Positions 34,060-43,758 of a stretch of DNA of 64,000 nucleotides are shown here, in pieces (position 1 is the first letter of the stretch; each line of letters begins with the position of its first letter). The stretch comes from Lactifluus volemus (lineage: Eukaryota; Basidiomycota; Agaricomycetes; Russulales; Russulaceae), in contig WTXI01000179.1 in NCBI GenBank assembly GCA_022376515.1, forward strand, positions 1 through 64,000, written 5' to 3'. The notes beneath the pieces were generated by a model, which searched no databases, was not told where the DNA came from, and worked only from the letters and a program-made list of their open reading frames with translations. A program made the translations under genes and the position numbers.

Positions 34060-34510
34060 ATCAATAAACATGCCCTTTATCTTTCGATCGATGCGTGGAA
34101 CGGTTGGAGAAGCAGCCCTTGTGACAGTGGGGCTAGTGAGAATTTTATTGATCAACGAACAGTCGAACGATGGGGGATTGCCACCCGCAACTCCCAATAC
34201 CGGTGCAAGTGACAATGTCGATGGAACACATAACCGGACGGCGCGGTACACGATATGCCGTGCTCCATGTACCCGGGAACAAGAGCGAAGACTATTATTC
34301 CTCGTTGCAAACTAGGGAAGACCGAGTAATCTTCGGTTACCTGGCTCAGAGCCTTCAACCCAAGATCGACTGGACAAACATGACTGGGACGACCTCCTAT
34401 CGAGTGGCCACACGGCAGTCACTCGGGCCGCTTCTTGGAGTGGAGGATCATGCGAACAACGACTCCGGAAGCCGATGTCAAGCGGGAAAACCCGCAAAAT
34501 GTTGGCCCAC
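34060..34510 (+). pseudogene. Protease region of element B (frameshifted)
   Basis: Corresponds to the aspartic protease domain of element C. The catalytic DSGAS region is recognisable at about 34118-34140 (ACAGTGGGGCTAGTG), but one base is missing just before it. Further indels follow, so no frame reads through. Confidence 0.7.
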
Positions 34511-34779
34511 CTGAAGCTCCGGCTACAGGATGACAATTAACAGAACCCAAAAGAAGAATCTGGAGACAGCACCCCGAACTGAAACAGTGGGCGGACTATT
34601 CCCAGAATGGCCCAACGGTGTCTCAAAATATCCGACCACGGTTATACCGCGCACCGTCCCTACTAGCCTGAACAGACCTCCGTGCCACAGAATGGGCCAT
34701 TAAAGGCCACGGCAACAGGGGACCCTCCTTCCTATGAATACAACGTCACTGGAGGGTCTTCTCTGAGGAACTGTCCATC

Positions 34780-36150
34780 GTTCCCCCGGCTCGGGTAGAT
34801 GACACGAAATCAAACTGAAGGAGGAGCTCCCTCTACCATAAAAAGCAAAACCTACCCGCTCAGCCCGGCAGAGATGGAAGCGCGCGCAAGTGGATCGATG
34901 AAAACGAACAATTGGGCTACATTGAAAAGGGGGACTCGCCCTGGGCAACCCCGTTCTTCTTTGTCAAGAAACAGGATGGGTCCCTTCGCCCGGTCCAAGA
35001 TTACCGAAGGTAAACGAATGGACCATACCGGACGTGTACCCTCTCCCGCGCATTGAGACGATTTTGGAACAATTAGAAGGAAAGCAATTGTTCACTACCC
35101 TTGACATCCTGGGGGTACAATAACATCCGGATCAAGGCAGAGGACCGATGGAAGGCCGCCTTTATCACTCCGTTCGGCTTGTACCTCCCAAACGTCATGC
35201 CCTTTGGCCTTCGAAATGCACCCGGGACCTTCCAACGATGCATGCATACCGTTTTCCGCGACTTGCTGAACGCCTACCCTGACTTTATTCACATCTACAT
35301 GGACGACTTCCTCATTGCTACCCCGAACCGAAACGCAGCAGATTTGGCCCTTCACCGGACCATTGTACACCAGGTGCTACAACGCTTCGAAGACGAATCC
35401 TTCTTCCTCAAAGCAGCCAAGTGTCACTTTGACAGCCCCGTGTTCACTACCTGGGTATTGTGGTTGAAAATGGCAAGATTTCCCTGGACCCGACGAAGAG
35501 ACAGGGACTGCTGGAATGGCCAACCGAGCAAAGCACTGTCTCCGGTGTGCGAAGCACCCTGGGGGTGTTTGGTTATCACCGCCCCTTTATCCCCGGTTTC
35601 GCGGAAATCACACGGCCTCTCACCGACCTCCTGAAGAAAGATGTCCCCTTCCATTGGGGTGACGAGCAACGCACTGCTGTGAAACGTCTCATTAGCCTGG
35701 TCGAACGCGACATGGCTCTAAACCGACCAGATCATGACCGACCCTTTGAAGTGGAGGTGGACGCCTCCCAATTTGCCCTCGGGGCCATCCTCTTCCAACG
35801 TACTCCCACCGGCCTGCCGCGCCCTATCAGTTACTATTCCCACGCCCTGTCTCCGCTGGAACGGGGCTACGACGTCATGACCGGGAACTCCTCGCTATCA
35901 TCCATGCCCTCAAACGATGGCGCCACCTATTGCTGGGGGCGCGCCACCAGATAAAAGTCTATACCGACCACAAAAACCTGCAATATTATCGCCACCCTCG
36001 GGATATTAATAGACACGTCGCCCGTTACATTCCTCTACTGGGAGAGTTTAACCTCTCCCTCATTCACAAGCCGGGCAAGTCGATGAAGGCAGACCCCCTT
36101 CCCGCCGTCCGGACTTTGACACCGGGGCACTGGACAACAAAGATGTCATA
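34780..36150 (+). pseudogene. Reverse transcriptase / RNase H of element B (frameshifted)
   Basis: RT blocks include FITPFGLYLPNVMPFGLRNA and the catalytic IYMDDFLIATPN (about 35290-35325). The thumb and RNase H follow in a different frame from about 35460 (GFAEITRPLTDLLKK, EVEVDASQFALGAI), and VYTDHKNLQYYRHP from about 35950. The RT start (about 34800-35100) carries several indels, including TTGACATCCTGGGGGT where element C reads TTGACATTAGGTGGGG. Confidence 0.85.
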
Positions 36151-36171
36151 GTCCTTCCTAGCGAGCTATTC

Positions 36172-37821
36172 GTGTCGGTTGCCACGCTTTCGTTACCACC
36201 TCTGGATCCCTGGGAGGACAGGCTGCTCCACGCCCAGGAGACGGCGCCCACGGACATTGCTGGCTGGTCGGCCCCCTTTCGATTGGAGCGAGGTCCGCAT
36301 GGTCTGTGGACTCGCGCCGGAAAAATCGTTGTCGTGGCAGACAACGCCCTGAGGAGGGAGGTGATTGCTGCGCACCATGACCATGCCACTGCTGGACACC
36401 CGGGAATTTCAAAAACCTTGCACGCAATAGAACAAGGCTATTGGTGGCCCGACATGAAAACCTTCGTCCGACAATATGTCAAGGGATGCGCCACCTGTCA
36501 GACCACGAAGAGTAACACAGTCCGTCCCAAGGTCCCGATTTACCCAATTACCGTCAAACCAAACGCGCTGCCTTTTGAAACCATCGCACTTGACCTCATT
36601 GTGGACCTCCCACCGTCGCAAGGCTATGACTCTATCCTGACAATTACTGACCACGACTGCACAAAGGCGGCGTTCTTCCTCCCTTGTACGCAGAAAATTG
36701 ACTCTGAAGGAGTGGCCACACTTTACGCCCAGTATGTCTTCCCCCACTACGGGATCCCCAAAACTGTCATATCGGACCGAGACATGAGGTTCACCTCGAA
36801 ATGGACAACAGACCTCTGTAAACGACTCAAAATAAATCAAAACATCAGTACAGCATACCACCCCCAGACAGACGGCCAATCAGAAAGGACGAACCAATGG
36901 CTGGAACAGTACCTTCGAATCTACGGCAACTTCCAGCAGAATGACTGGGCACGATGGCTCCCACTTGCCCAATTTGTGCATAACTCTTGGCCCAGCTCCA
37001 CCACTGGAAAGACCCCCTTCGAATTACTCATTGGCTTTACTCCGCGCGCTCAGGAACAACAGATAACAGATTCGACCCTACCAGCGTTGGAAGAACGATC
37101 CACTTACCTCCGCGGACTTCGGGAACGAGCGCAAAAGGCTATTCGACAGGCACAAGACATGACAAGGAAATATCATGAGCGAAAGAAGGGGCAGCGCCAC
37201 TTCCGACCTTTCACCGAAGGACAGATGGTCCTACTTGAGGGGACGAACTTAAACCTGCCTTATCCGATAAAGAAGCTTCGACCAAAACGCTTCGGACCTT
37301 TCCGTGTCATCAAAGTGATCTCGCCCTATGTGTACAAATTGGATTTGCCACCCCAATGGAAGATCCACAACGTCTTCCACGCGTCCCTTCTGACCCCCTA
37401 TTCGGAAACAGCCGAACACGGCCGAAATCACACCGAGCCACCCCCAGATCTGGTCGACGATCATCAGGAATACGAAGTCGAGGAGATCCTCGGATCAAGA
37501 AGGCGATACAGGAAGCTGCAATATCTCCTAAAGTGGAAAGGATATTCCGCAGCACACAACACATGGGAACCGGTCGAGAACGTCAATTCCCCGGAGTTAA
37601 TCCGAGAATTCCACGAGGCAAACCCCGAAGCCGTGAGAACCTTAGAAGTCAAGGAGGATATAAACCCCACCTTTGACTCTCAACCATCGCCATCCCCCTT
37701 TTCCATGGACTTCTCCCCCGTCAGAGACTTCATCCTCGATCTCGACATTGCTTCCATGAACTACCTGACGACGTCTACGCTGCCATGCCTTGCCGGCCTC
37801 CCCCTGAAGATTTCGACCTGA
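36172..37821 (+). CDS. Integrase with chromodomain, element B (open C-terminal part of pol)
   Basis: 549 open codons covering the end of pol. The HHCC zinc domain is visible (AAHHDHATAGHPGIS ... CATCQTTKS), then the catalytic core: first Asp in IALDLIVDLP, second in ISDRDMRF, Glu in QSERTNQWLEQ. Next come the GPY/F-type module (KKLRPKRFGPFRVI, KLDLPPQWKIHNVFHASLL) and a chromodomain (YEVEEILGSRRRYRKLQYLL, KWKGYSAAHNTWEPVENV). Chromodomain integrases place this element among chromoviruses, whose integration tends to follow chromatin marks. It is not an independent gene: the normal product would be a gag-pol polyprotein, broken upstream here. Confidence 0.9.
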   Translation: MSVATLSLPPLDPWEDRLLHAQETAPTDIAGWSAPFRLERGPHGLWTRAGKIVVVADNALRREVIAAHHDHATAGHPGISKTLHAIEQGYWWPDMKTFVRQYVKGCATCQTTKSNTVRPKVPIYPITVKPNALPFETIALDLIVDLPPSQGYDSILTITDHDCTKAAFFLPCTQKIDSEGVATLYAQYVFPHYGIPKTVISDRDMRFTSKWTTDLCKRLKINQNISTAYHPQTDGQSERTNQWLEQYLRIYGNFQQNDWARWLPLAQFVHNSWPSSTTGKTPFELLIGFTPRAQEQQITDSTLPALEERSTYLRGLRERAQKAIRQAQDMTRKYHERKKGQRHFRPFTEGQMVLLEGTNLNLPYPIKKLRPKRFGPFRVIKVISPYVYKLDLPPQWKIHNVFHASLLTPYSETAEHGRNHTEPPPDLVDDHQEYEVEEILGSRRRYRKLQYLLKWKGYSAAHNTWEPVENVNSPELIREFHEANPEAVRTLEVKEDINPTFDSQPSPSPFSMDFSPVRDFILDLDIASMNYLTTSTLPCLAGLPLKIST

Positions 37822-38843
37822 ACGACTCGACGTTGATGACGAAGATGCGCCTCACCGTCACCCCTCCCAGTACCAGATCCGTCCACCAGGCCCCTCGCAC
37901 CCGTACCTGTACTCTGGCCCCTCAGCCCACTCGACTTCCACTTACGGCGAGTGGTCCCCCGAGCCCCAGATAACGACTACCCCTCGCCCGCCGCACCTCC
38001 CAATTCGGAGAAGAGCCCCTTCCCTCGCGCTCACACCTTCTACCGGTCGACGAGTGGAGAACTCAGTCGGCCCCGCTACTCGAGGCAGCGGGCCAAGAAA
38101 TCTCTCCCTTTCCGTCACCCTCCTCGCACTCCGAGCCATCACGCCTTCGAGCGGCCCTTCACGCGGGTCAACACCCCCGCCTCCGGCAGTGATGGTCATC
38201 GATCTGACCAGTCGTCTCCACCGCCGCCTCCATGAGGAGTCCCAGCTACCACGTCGGACTCCTACGCCAGCTACCCCTCGCCCACCAGCCCGCATGTGTC
38301 AGTTACATTGGACGCCGTTCACCCCCGACCGCACGGGGGTTTGTTACCGAACCCCCTCAATACCCCGTTTGTCCCGGCGCGGAGCCCGACACCTCCGCCG
38401 CGAAGGGCAAGGCTCCTGCAGATGGTGGCCCTCATGGACTCCGACAGGAACAGCAGGCGTTTGGCACGGCGTTTGTGCCACCGAATACGCGCCTCCTGCA
38501 CACGGCGCGTGGTATTTCCCTCAGCAGTTTTCCACCCCTCTAGCCGCCACCTGGATCCCGACTTACCCGCCTCCGCCCCCGTTACCCGTACTGTCACCGC
38601 TGCAATACCGCGCGCCCGACACCCCGCCGACTTTGCCCCGTCGAGTCCGCTGCCTTTACTGCGCAGGCGGCACCTCTCGTGCCATTGCCCGTGGCCGCAC
38701 TTTTGTGCACGGCCACCGACTGCTTCTGCCCCAGCAACCACGACTTCGCGGAGCCCGAAGGGTCCGCAACCCCGTATGGGAGTGCCCGACCTCCCTCGTC
38801 ATGCGTCGACGCAATTACTGAGGCGCTGGTGGCACAGCGCCCT
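37822..38843 (+). other. 3' region of element B beyond the chromodomain
   Basis: About 1 kb of GC-rich sequence between pol and the 3' LTR, open in several overlapping frames. The longest is 38054-38821, 255 codons, rich in Pro, Arg, Thr and Ser. It shows no known domain. It may be untranslated or the remains of a C-terminal extension. Confidence 0.5.
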
Positions 38844-38858
38844 TGAGAAGGGAGGCAC
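38844..38858 (+). promoter_or_regulatory. Polypurine tract of element B
   Basis: TGAGAAGGGAGGCAC directly precedes the 3' LTR; the purine run GAGAAGGGAGG is a fitting primer for plus-strand DNA synthesis. Confidence 0.7.
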
Positions 38859-39425
38859 TGTTACGGTTTGGCACATGATCTGCTTATGTATCGACCCCAC
38901 GTGATTGTGGGTATCTTTTTCGCTTTATTCCGAGACAATCTACGATACGGATCTTCGGATCTTTCCATGTACGATACAGATCTCAGGATCTTTCCGAGGT
39001 ATCTCCGTAGATCTCCGTAGTTTCTCCGTTGATCTACGATATATTATTTAGGAGGCACGTCACGCTGTGACATGCCTGGGACTCTATGACTCAGCATCAC
39101 ACCCTAGGAGTATATAAACCGGTCCGTTGTAGCTTGTCTCCTTAGACTTCGCTTCGTCTACAATCAGACTAGTTGAACCCTTCCTTCCCCTCAAGTCAGA
39201 CCTCCTGACCGTTGTTATCCAAGACTTAGTCTCGTCTTGTGATTACCCTTGACCTCTTCTTTGACAATACAGTAGAGTGCATCCGTCAGCGCGACGCTCT
39301 CCTCTATAGTAAAGCCAAGGGAAGAACTCGAGTGATCCTTGTCGTACTGAGGCTTAGTGCCACGCTCAGTCCTCCTCGATCACTAAAGCACACGCCGTGC
39401 GCCAAGGCCCCTCTGAGCCTTGACA
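38859..39425 (+). repeat. 3' LTR of element B
   Basis: 567 bp, TGTTACGGTTTGGCACA...GCCTTGACA, nearly identical to the 5' LTR, including its TATA box and self-primer source sequence. Confidence 0.92.
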
Positions 39426-39430
39426 AGCGT
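39426..39430. repeat. Target-site duplication of element B, right
   Basis: AGCGT, identical to 30326-30330. Removing element B and one copy yields GGGAGCGTGACGCTAGG, parallel to GGGAGCGAGACGCTAGG in the gag of B. Confidence 0.9.
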
Positions 39431-40171
39431 GACGCTAGGAACCAGAACAACCAACACAAAGCCAGGGTAGCCCTCCTTGGACAATGGCCTGGGCAGCCAA
39501 GCCGCCCCTCCCTTACTCAGGAGTAACTTAGATGGGGAATGGGCTTGCCTCCTAGACCTCCATAGCCTAGACGTGACCCTTATGCCATGGATGTGGACAA
39601 CACGCAGGTCAAAGCGAATGCAGCCACCTGTGCTTAAAGGGAAAGGTTTTGACACAAAGGACGATGCATGGGATGCGGCCAATTTGGGCACTTCATCAAG
39701 AACTGCCCCAAAGGCCAGCCATTGAAGTGTGTCTCCCAAACCTCCACTAGGACCCAGCAGTCTGGCCAATCATCGGGAACCAGGCCGCTCCCTGCACCCC
39801 CACGTCAGCGTCCGAACAACTGGCGCCAACCCCCTCCTCCCTACGCTTCCCGAGTATACCTTGGATGTGACGGGACTGACCACACGGGGCAGGGGCCCCT
39901 CATTGACCTCTTGGACCACACCCCCTCCTTGGAAGACCCCACACCTACCGTTGATCTGGGGGCTCCCAGAGAGGTGGCATGACACCTTCAAGGGATGAAC
40001 CAGGAGGAATGAGAAAGGGTGTGGGATGAGTTGCAAAGAGAGGATGGGGAGGATTTTCCCTAGGCTCCTGCCTGCCAACCTGGCATGAAGTGGAACTACC
40101 ATGCATTTGTTTTGTAGGCCATCGAGGATGTAAATCAATTAACATGCCTTTTACCTTCAGAACTCTGCATG
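39431..40171 (+). pseudogene. gag region of element A, second part
   Basis: Continues element A after the B insertion, starting GACGCTAGGAACCAGAACAA. It contains a zinc knuckle (CGQFGHFIKNC, about 39670-39715) and the Pro-rich tail, with stops and shifts, then the start of the protease linker (GHRGCKSINMPFTF) before the second solo LTR. Confidence 0.8.
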
Positions 40172-40773
40172 TGTTATGGACTGACATGTGGTTGCTGACT
40201 CATACGATACATTTCTGGACTCATGACTCGTTTCTGCTGACTCTTTGCTTATATGGATGGACTGCTGATCGCTTTGTTTCAGATCGCTTACCTACTCTCA
40301 CGACACAGCCTCACACAGCACCATACAGCTGCAAGTAACAGCCACATGCACAGGATGACTTGCTGATTCCTGAAACATGTTTCAAACCCTGAAAGCTGTA
40401 CAAAGGTCACAGCCCCTACAGCTGTGTACGCAGCCTCGTTTCTCTTCTATATAAACCCTGTACTTTCTACCCTGAGACCTTAAGTCTCAGTTTTGTTTCA
40501 CAATCCAAGTCTTCTATCTATTAGAACCTTGCTTGCCTAGAAGCATTCGACCTGAGAGAACCCTCTTGACATTATGCTCTTTGACTTCTTGACACTTTGG
40601 TCTTATCCCTAAGCCCAAAGCCCTTGATCTCTAAAAACGCTCTTGACTTAGTCGTTTACTAAGTCTCATCTTTATCGAACCTTTGATCTTGACTTGCATG
40701 TCTTGCAAGTCTAGTTCTTGACTTTACAAACGAACATACACTTCGTACAAAGGTCCTACTTGGAACCTTAACA
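40172..40773 (+). mobile_element. Solo LTR, family E, inserted in element A
   Basis: 602 bp, TGTTATGGACTGACATG...GGAACCTTAACA, with inverted TGTTA/TAACA ends and a 5-bp target-site duplication GCATG (40167-40171 and 40774-40778). It has its own TATATAAA at about 40449. No internal sequence. It differs from the LTRs of A, B, C and D. Confidence 0.88.
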
Positions 40774-40778
40774 GCATG

Positions 40779-41219
40779 GCATGGTTGGGGAAACAGCCCT
40801 GGTAGACAGTGGGGCAAACAAAAACTTCATTGATCAATGAACTATAGCACGATGGGGGATTGCCACTAAATGACTTCCACTACCTGTGCGAGTCACAAAT
40901 GTGGACAGGACGGATAACAGGAGCAGTGCAGTCAAAAGATACATAATCCTGCATGTCACGTGGGGAGACAAGAGAGAAGAGCTCCTCTTCCTTGTGGTAA
41001 ACTTGGGGAAGGACCAGATAATCTTTGGATTCACCTGGCTCTGGGCTTTCAACCCTGACATTAATTGGACGGACATGACCTGGGACAATCTCCATACAGA
41101 AGTGGCTACCTGAGGAGTCACTAGGGCCTGGTTCCTTGGCGTAGAAGGACACGCTAAGCTACGCCTCCACGAGGCAGATATCAAACGAGAAAACAAGTGA
41201 AGGATGCTGGCCCACATCA
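40779..41219 (+). pseudogene. Protease region of element A
   Basis: Resumes after the solo LTR with GGGGAAACAGCCCTGGTAG, the protease DSGA motif region, then KREELLFLVVNLGK, IIFGFTWLWAFNPDINW and FLGVEGHAKL. An in-frame stop follows EVAT (about 41111). Similarity to B and C ends at about 41219, before RT. Confidence 0.8.
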
Positions 41220-41808
41220 GTAAAAGTTAAGGTTACTTAATTTCACTTAGCTTTGCTTAGACCTCCTTATTTTTTGATAAGGAGAATTAAGTACACTAAG
41301 GACACTAAGGAAAAAAAATTCTGCTTATTTTCTGCTTATTTTCTGCGCGCTAAAATCGTCTCAAGCAAGATTAAGAGAATTACTTTGAATTAAGCAGACT
41401 AAGCATAATCAAGAACCAAAGCAAATAGTAAGGAAGTTTAAGCACCTGTTTGAAAACCTACTTTGTGATGAACCTGTCTTAATTTTGCTTAATTCCACTT
41501 AATTCCGCTTTAAGTTTTAACTGCTCACATTTTCACGCACTTTGTACAAAATCTTACAATTGCAAATACAACAAGCAAGTACAAATAGAGTCAAAAAAAC
41601 CTAGAAACAAGATGAGATTATAGTCGTGTTGAATCAGCGCGACGCGCTCCCTGCGCGTGAGCTCCCGTTCATGGGCGAGTGCCACGCGCTCCTGGGCAAG
41701 GAGAACGTTCGTCCGTAAATGTGCGATACGATGACGCAAGCCACAGAGCACAGCTATACACGCATGCAACTCAACCCATTGCTGCCGCTTGATGGTGACC
41801 CGTCACAC
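41220..41808. other. AT-rich stretch and possible 3' part of the hAT-split gene
   Basis: 41220-41550 is AT-rich with many short CTTAATT and TTAAG motifs in both orientations and no coding signal. 41554-41769 on the minus strand has an open, Arg/Glu/Leu-rich frame (RIAHLRTNVLLAQERVALAH) that looks helical. Whether it belongs to the gene ending at 41809 is undecided. Confidence 0.35.
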
Positions 41809-42015
41809 TCACAACTTGCGTTTGGTGGCTTCGGCAGCTTTGGCTTTGCCCTTGCCCTTTGCCAGCGCCGCTCGCACGAGGTCGTCCCCCGAATCCTGAT
41901 CTTCGCTCTTCGCGCTAGTACTAGCAGCCGGTGCCTTCTTCGGACGTGGTGGTGGATCGGGAGCACTTGTCATTTCCACGTCCGAGACAGTGTCCGACTT
42001 GGACTTGAGCGGCAC
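41809..42015 (-). pseudogene. C-terminal tail of a host gene, split by the hAT element
   Basis: Encodes a Lys/Pro/Ala/Asp-rich tail (SDTVSDVEMTSAPDPPPRPK ... KRKL-stop). It joins in frame with 48866-49182 if the hAT element and one TSD are removed (KKVPL then KSKSDTVSDV). Low-complexity charged tails of this kind occur in nuclear proteins. A DNA topoisomerase II C-terminus is one possibility, but no catalytic domain is present, so the identity stays open. Confidence 0.62.
42008..42015. repeat. Target-site duplication of the hAT element, left
   Basis: AGCGGCAC, repeated at 48866-48873. Eight bp is the length characteristic of hAT transposons. Confidence 0.95.
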
Positions 42016-42030
42016 TAGTGTTGCGGCGGC
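42016..42030. repeat. hAT left terminal inverted repeat
   Basis: TAGTGTTGCGGCGGC; exact inverse of 48851-48865. Confidence 0.95.
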
Positions 42031-42200
42031 CCGCGTAGCCGCGCCGAGCCGGTAGTCAAGCCGATTTTAGCCGCGCCGTTTCCTTATTAGCCAAGCCACG
42101 CCGATGGACACATGTCATCAAGCCGAGCCGAGCAGAGCCGATCAAATAGCCGGCTATTCTCCGGCTAGGATGCAGCTCGGCTCCCAAGCCAGCTCGAGGT
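42031..42200. promoter_or_regulatory. hAT left subterminal repeat region
   Basis: Clustered GAGCCG/CGGCTC and AGCCGGCT-like hexamers in both orientations. In other hAT elements such clusters bind the transposase; that role is inferred here. Confidence 0.5.
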
Positions 42201-42479
42201 CATGTCATCGAAAAATTTACACCCAGTGACCAAACTACAGGTCTACAACAATATATTCACCGACGCGTTACGAGTCTTTGCCTACATGTACCTCAAAAGC
42301 TTAAACCCAACTACGAAAACAGTAAATAATGCTACATCTTCAAGTTGTGCCTTCTTGTATGAGTGGCACGAGCGGGTGTTTGACGTATGTACCGAGACGA
42401 TTCATCAACCGTGCAAGTTGAAGAGCAAAGCCTAAAATAGTCTAGTTAGCGTCAGTAATTTCACACAGGGTGAGACTAC

Positions 42480-43507
42480 TTACACCGGACTGGTGAAGAT
42501 AGGTTCAGGGTCTACGGACTCTACGCTGACCTGGGGACACAAGTACAAGGGTGGCGCTTTGATGGGTTGATTAGCCTCGGCTTCTGAGCACTGTAAGAGG
42601 ATGGAATGAAGGTACTGATAATCCGGTTTCTGGTCAAAGCCAAGAGAACGGACACAGGTGATGAATTTGCAGAAAGGAGCGGGTAAGCCTTCGCACAGCT
42701 CTTCCGCTGTGATTGATGTTTTCTTTCGGAGGATTGCCTCCTCGTTGCCCACAGCATTGCTAGTCCAAGGCAAATTGCCAAGTGCCGAATAAATGATCGT
42801 ATAGGAGAGTGACTCCAGGTCATCGCGACGCGACTGGGCATAGCCTTGCTGACCGTTGATAGATACGAATGGAAGAGTACCAACGATTGAATGATCCGTT
42901 GTAAAAGGGAAATGCAAATAGGTTGCAGGATTTCGGAATAACCGTGCCAAGCCGAAATCAATGAGGAAGACGGTAGGATGAAGGTCAACAATGCGAATCA
43001 TGAAATTCCCGGGTTTGATGTCATGATGGATGTAGTGTTGGCTATGAAGTGACTCGACTGCCGAGAGCTGTACACGAGGCTGTATTTAGTACGATCGTCT
43101 GTTTCATATATCAAGCATACCATTAGGGTGGCATACGAGAATGTCTTTCCATGGTCAAACTTGGGCTGATTGATCAGGTCACCCAGTGAAGTTCCGAGAT
43201 AGTCCAGGACAATAACTTCATATACACCTTCTTTGCCATACCAGAGTACTCGAGAGATTTCTCTGCTACCAGCGATCGTTGTATAGACGTTGTATTCATG
43301 GTTGAGTCTTGAAGGCAAGCTGCATCAGTGCCCTATCTTCAAAGCAACGTCAGACCCTGTCATAATGTCTTTTCCTAGATAGACACTCCCTAACGAGCTT
43401 AGCAAAGTGTCTCAAATTCTCAAATTTGAGTTGAGCTTACCTGATCCCCCAGTACCGAGTAATTTGCCTACTCTGTACCGGCCACCAACACGCACAATAT
43501 CTGACAT
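42480..43507 (-). pseudogene. Casein-kinase-1-like protein kinase with a premature TGA
   Basis: Nearly complete CK1-family fold inside the hAT element. Start MSDIVRVGGRYRVGKLLG at 43507; glycine loop GTGGSG|SVYLG across a short intron; ATP-site lysine in VALKIGH; an in-frame TGA (43325-43327) straight after GH; then SRLNHEYNVYTTIAG. After an intron at about 43060-43120 comes the catalytic loop YIHHDIKPGNF (HHD instead of HRD), then FLIDFGLAR (DFG), SRRDDLESLSYTIIY (CK1 hallmark) and a C-terminus ending EPIFTSPV. Everything except the TGA reads as a coherent kinase of about 310 residues. The TGA sits where CK1 proteins have a variable residue, so one substitution explains it. It lies beside the transposase, same strand. 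Confidence 0.8.
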
Positions 43508-43758
43508 TGGGTGAGGGAGTCGCTTCTCAAAGGTCTGTCGTGGATATTGAAGGCGCATAATGGTCATCAATGCTAACAGAGAAATGGGGTGTAAAGTCAA
43601 CGTATTTTGCGACTATTGTATGTGTCGGTTGAACTCGAACCACGAACTCCGATCCCAAATAAGCACCAACAAATGGCGCCATATGACAGAAACGTGGCCA
43701 GTAAACTTTGTTTTCATTGTATAGTGGACGTAAAATAAAAGCTAGTCAAGACTCGTGA

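Larger units (their letters stand above)
30331..39425 (+). mobile_element. Ty3/gypsy chromovirus B, full-length, nested in element A
   Basis: A 9095-bp element with two LTRs (569 and 567 bp), primer site, gag with zinc knuckle, protease, reverse transcriptase, RNase H, integrase with a C-terminal chromodomain, a purine-rich tract and a perfect 5-bp TSD (AGCGT). I count about four substitutions and two 1-nt indels between the LTRs, indicating a recent insertion. The first half of the internal region is nonetheless broken by many frame changes, whereas integrase plus chromodomain is open. Confidence 0.93.
26833..41219 (+). mobile_element. Ty3/gypsy element A, decayed, interrupted three times
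   Basis: Composite remains of one element: 5' LTR 26833-27370; leader and gag 27371-27848, 28365-30330 and 39431-40171; protease-region part 40779-41219. It is interrupted by a solo LTR (27849-28364), complete element B (30331-39425) and a solo LTR (40172-40773), each flanked by 5-bp duplications of A sequence. Excising them restores continuous similarity to elements B and C. RT, RNase H, integrase and the 3' LTR are absent; similarity ends at about 41219 (CTGGCCCACATCAG). Many stops make it non-functional. Confidence 0.88.

Noticed and set aside
37951..38904. Several overlapping long frames on both strands at the 3' end of element B
   Set aside because: GC-rich sequence lacks stops in many frames; no domain or preferred frame could be shown, so only a general feature is given.
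41220..41520. Possible MITE with terminal inverted repeats (GTTAAGG / CTTTAAG motifs)
   Set aside because: The candidate ends do not align as inverted repeats and no target-site duplication is visible.
43615..43680. Possible tRNA 3' half on the minus strand (GTGGTTCGAGTTC)
   Set aside because: Stem bases do not pair; it lies in the 3' flank of the hAT transposase.
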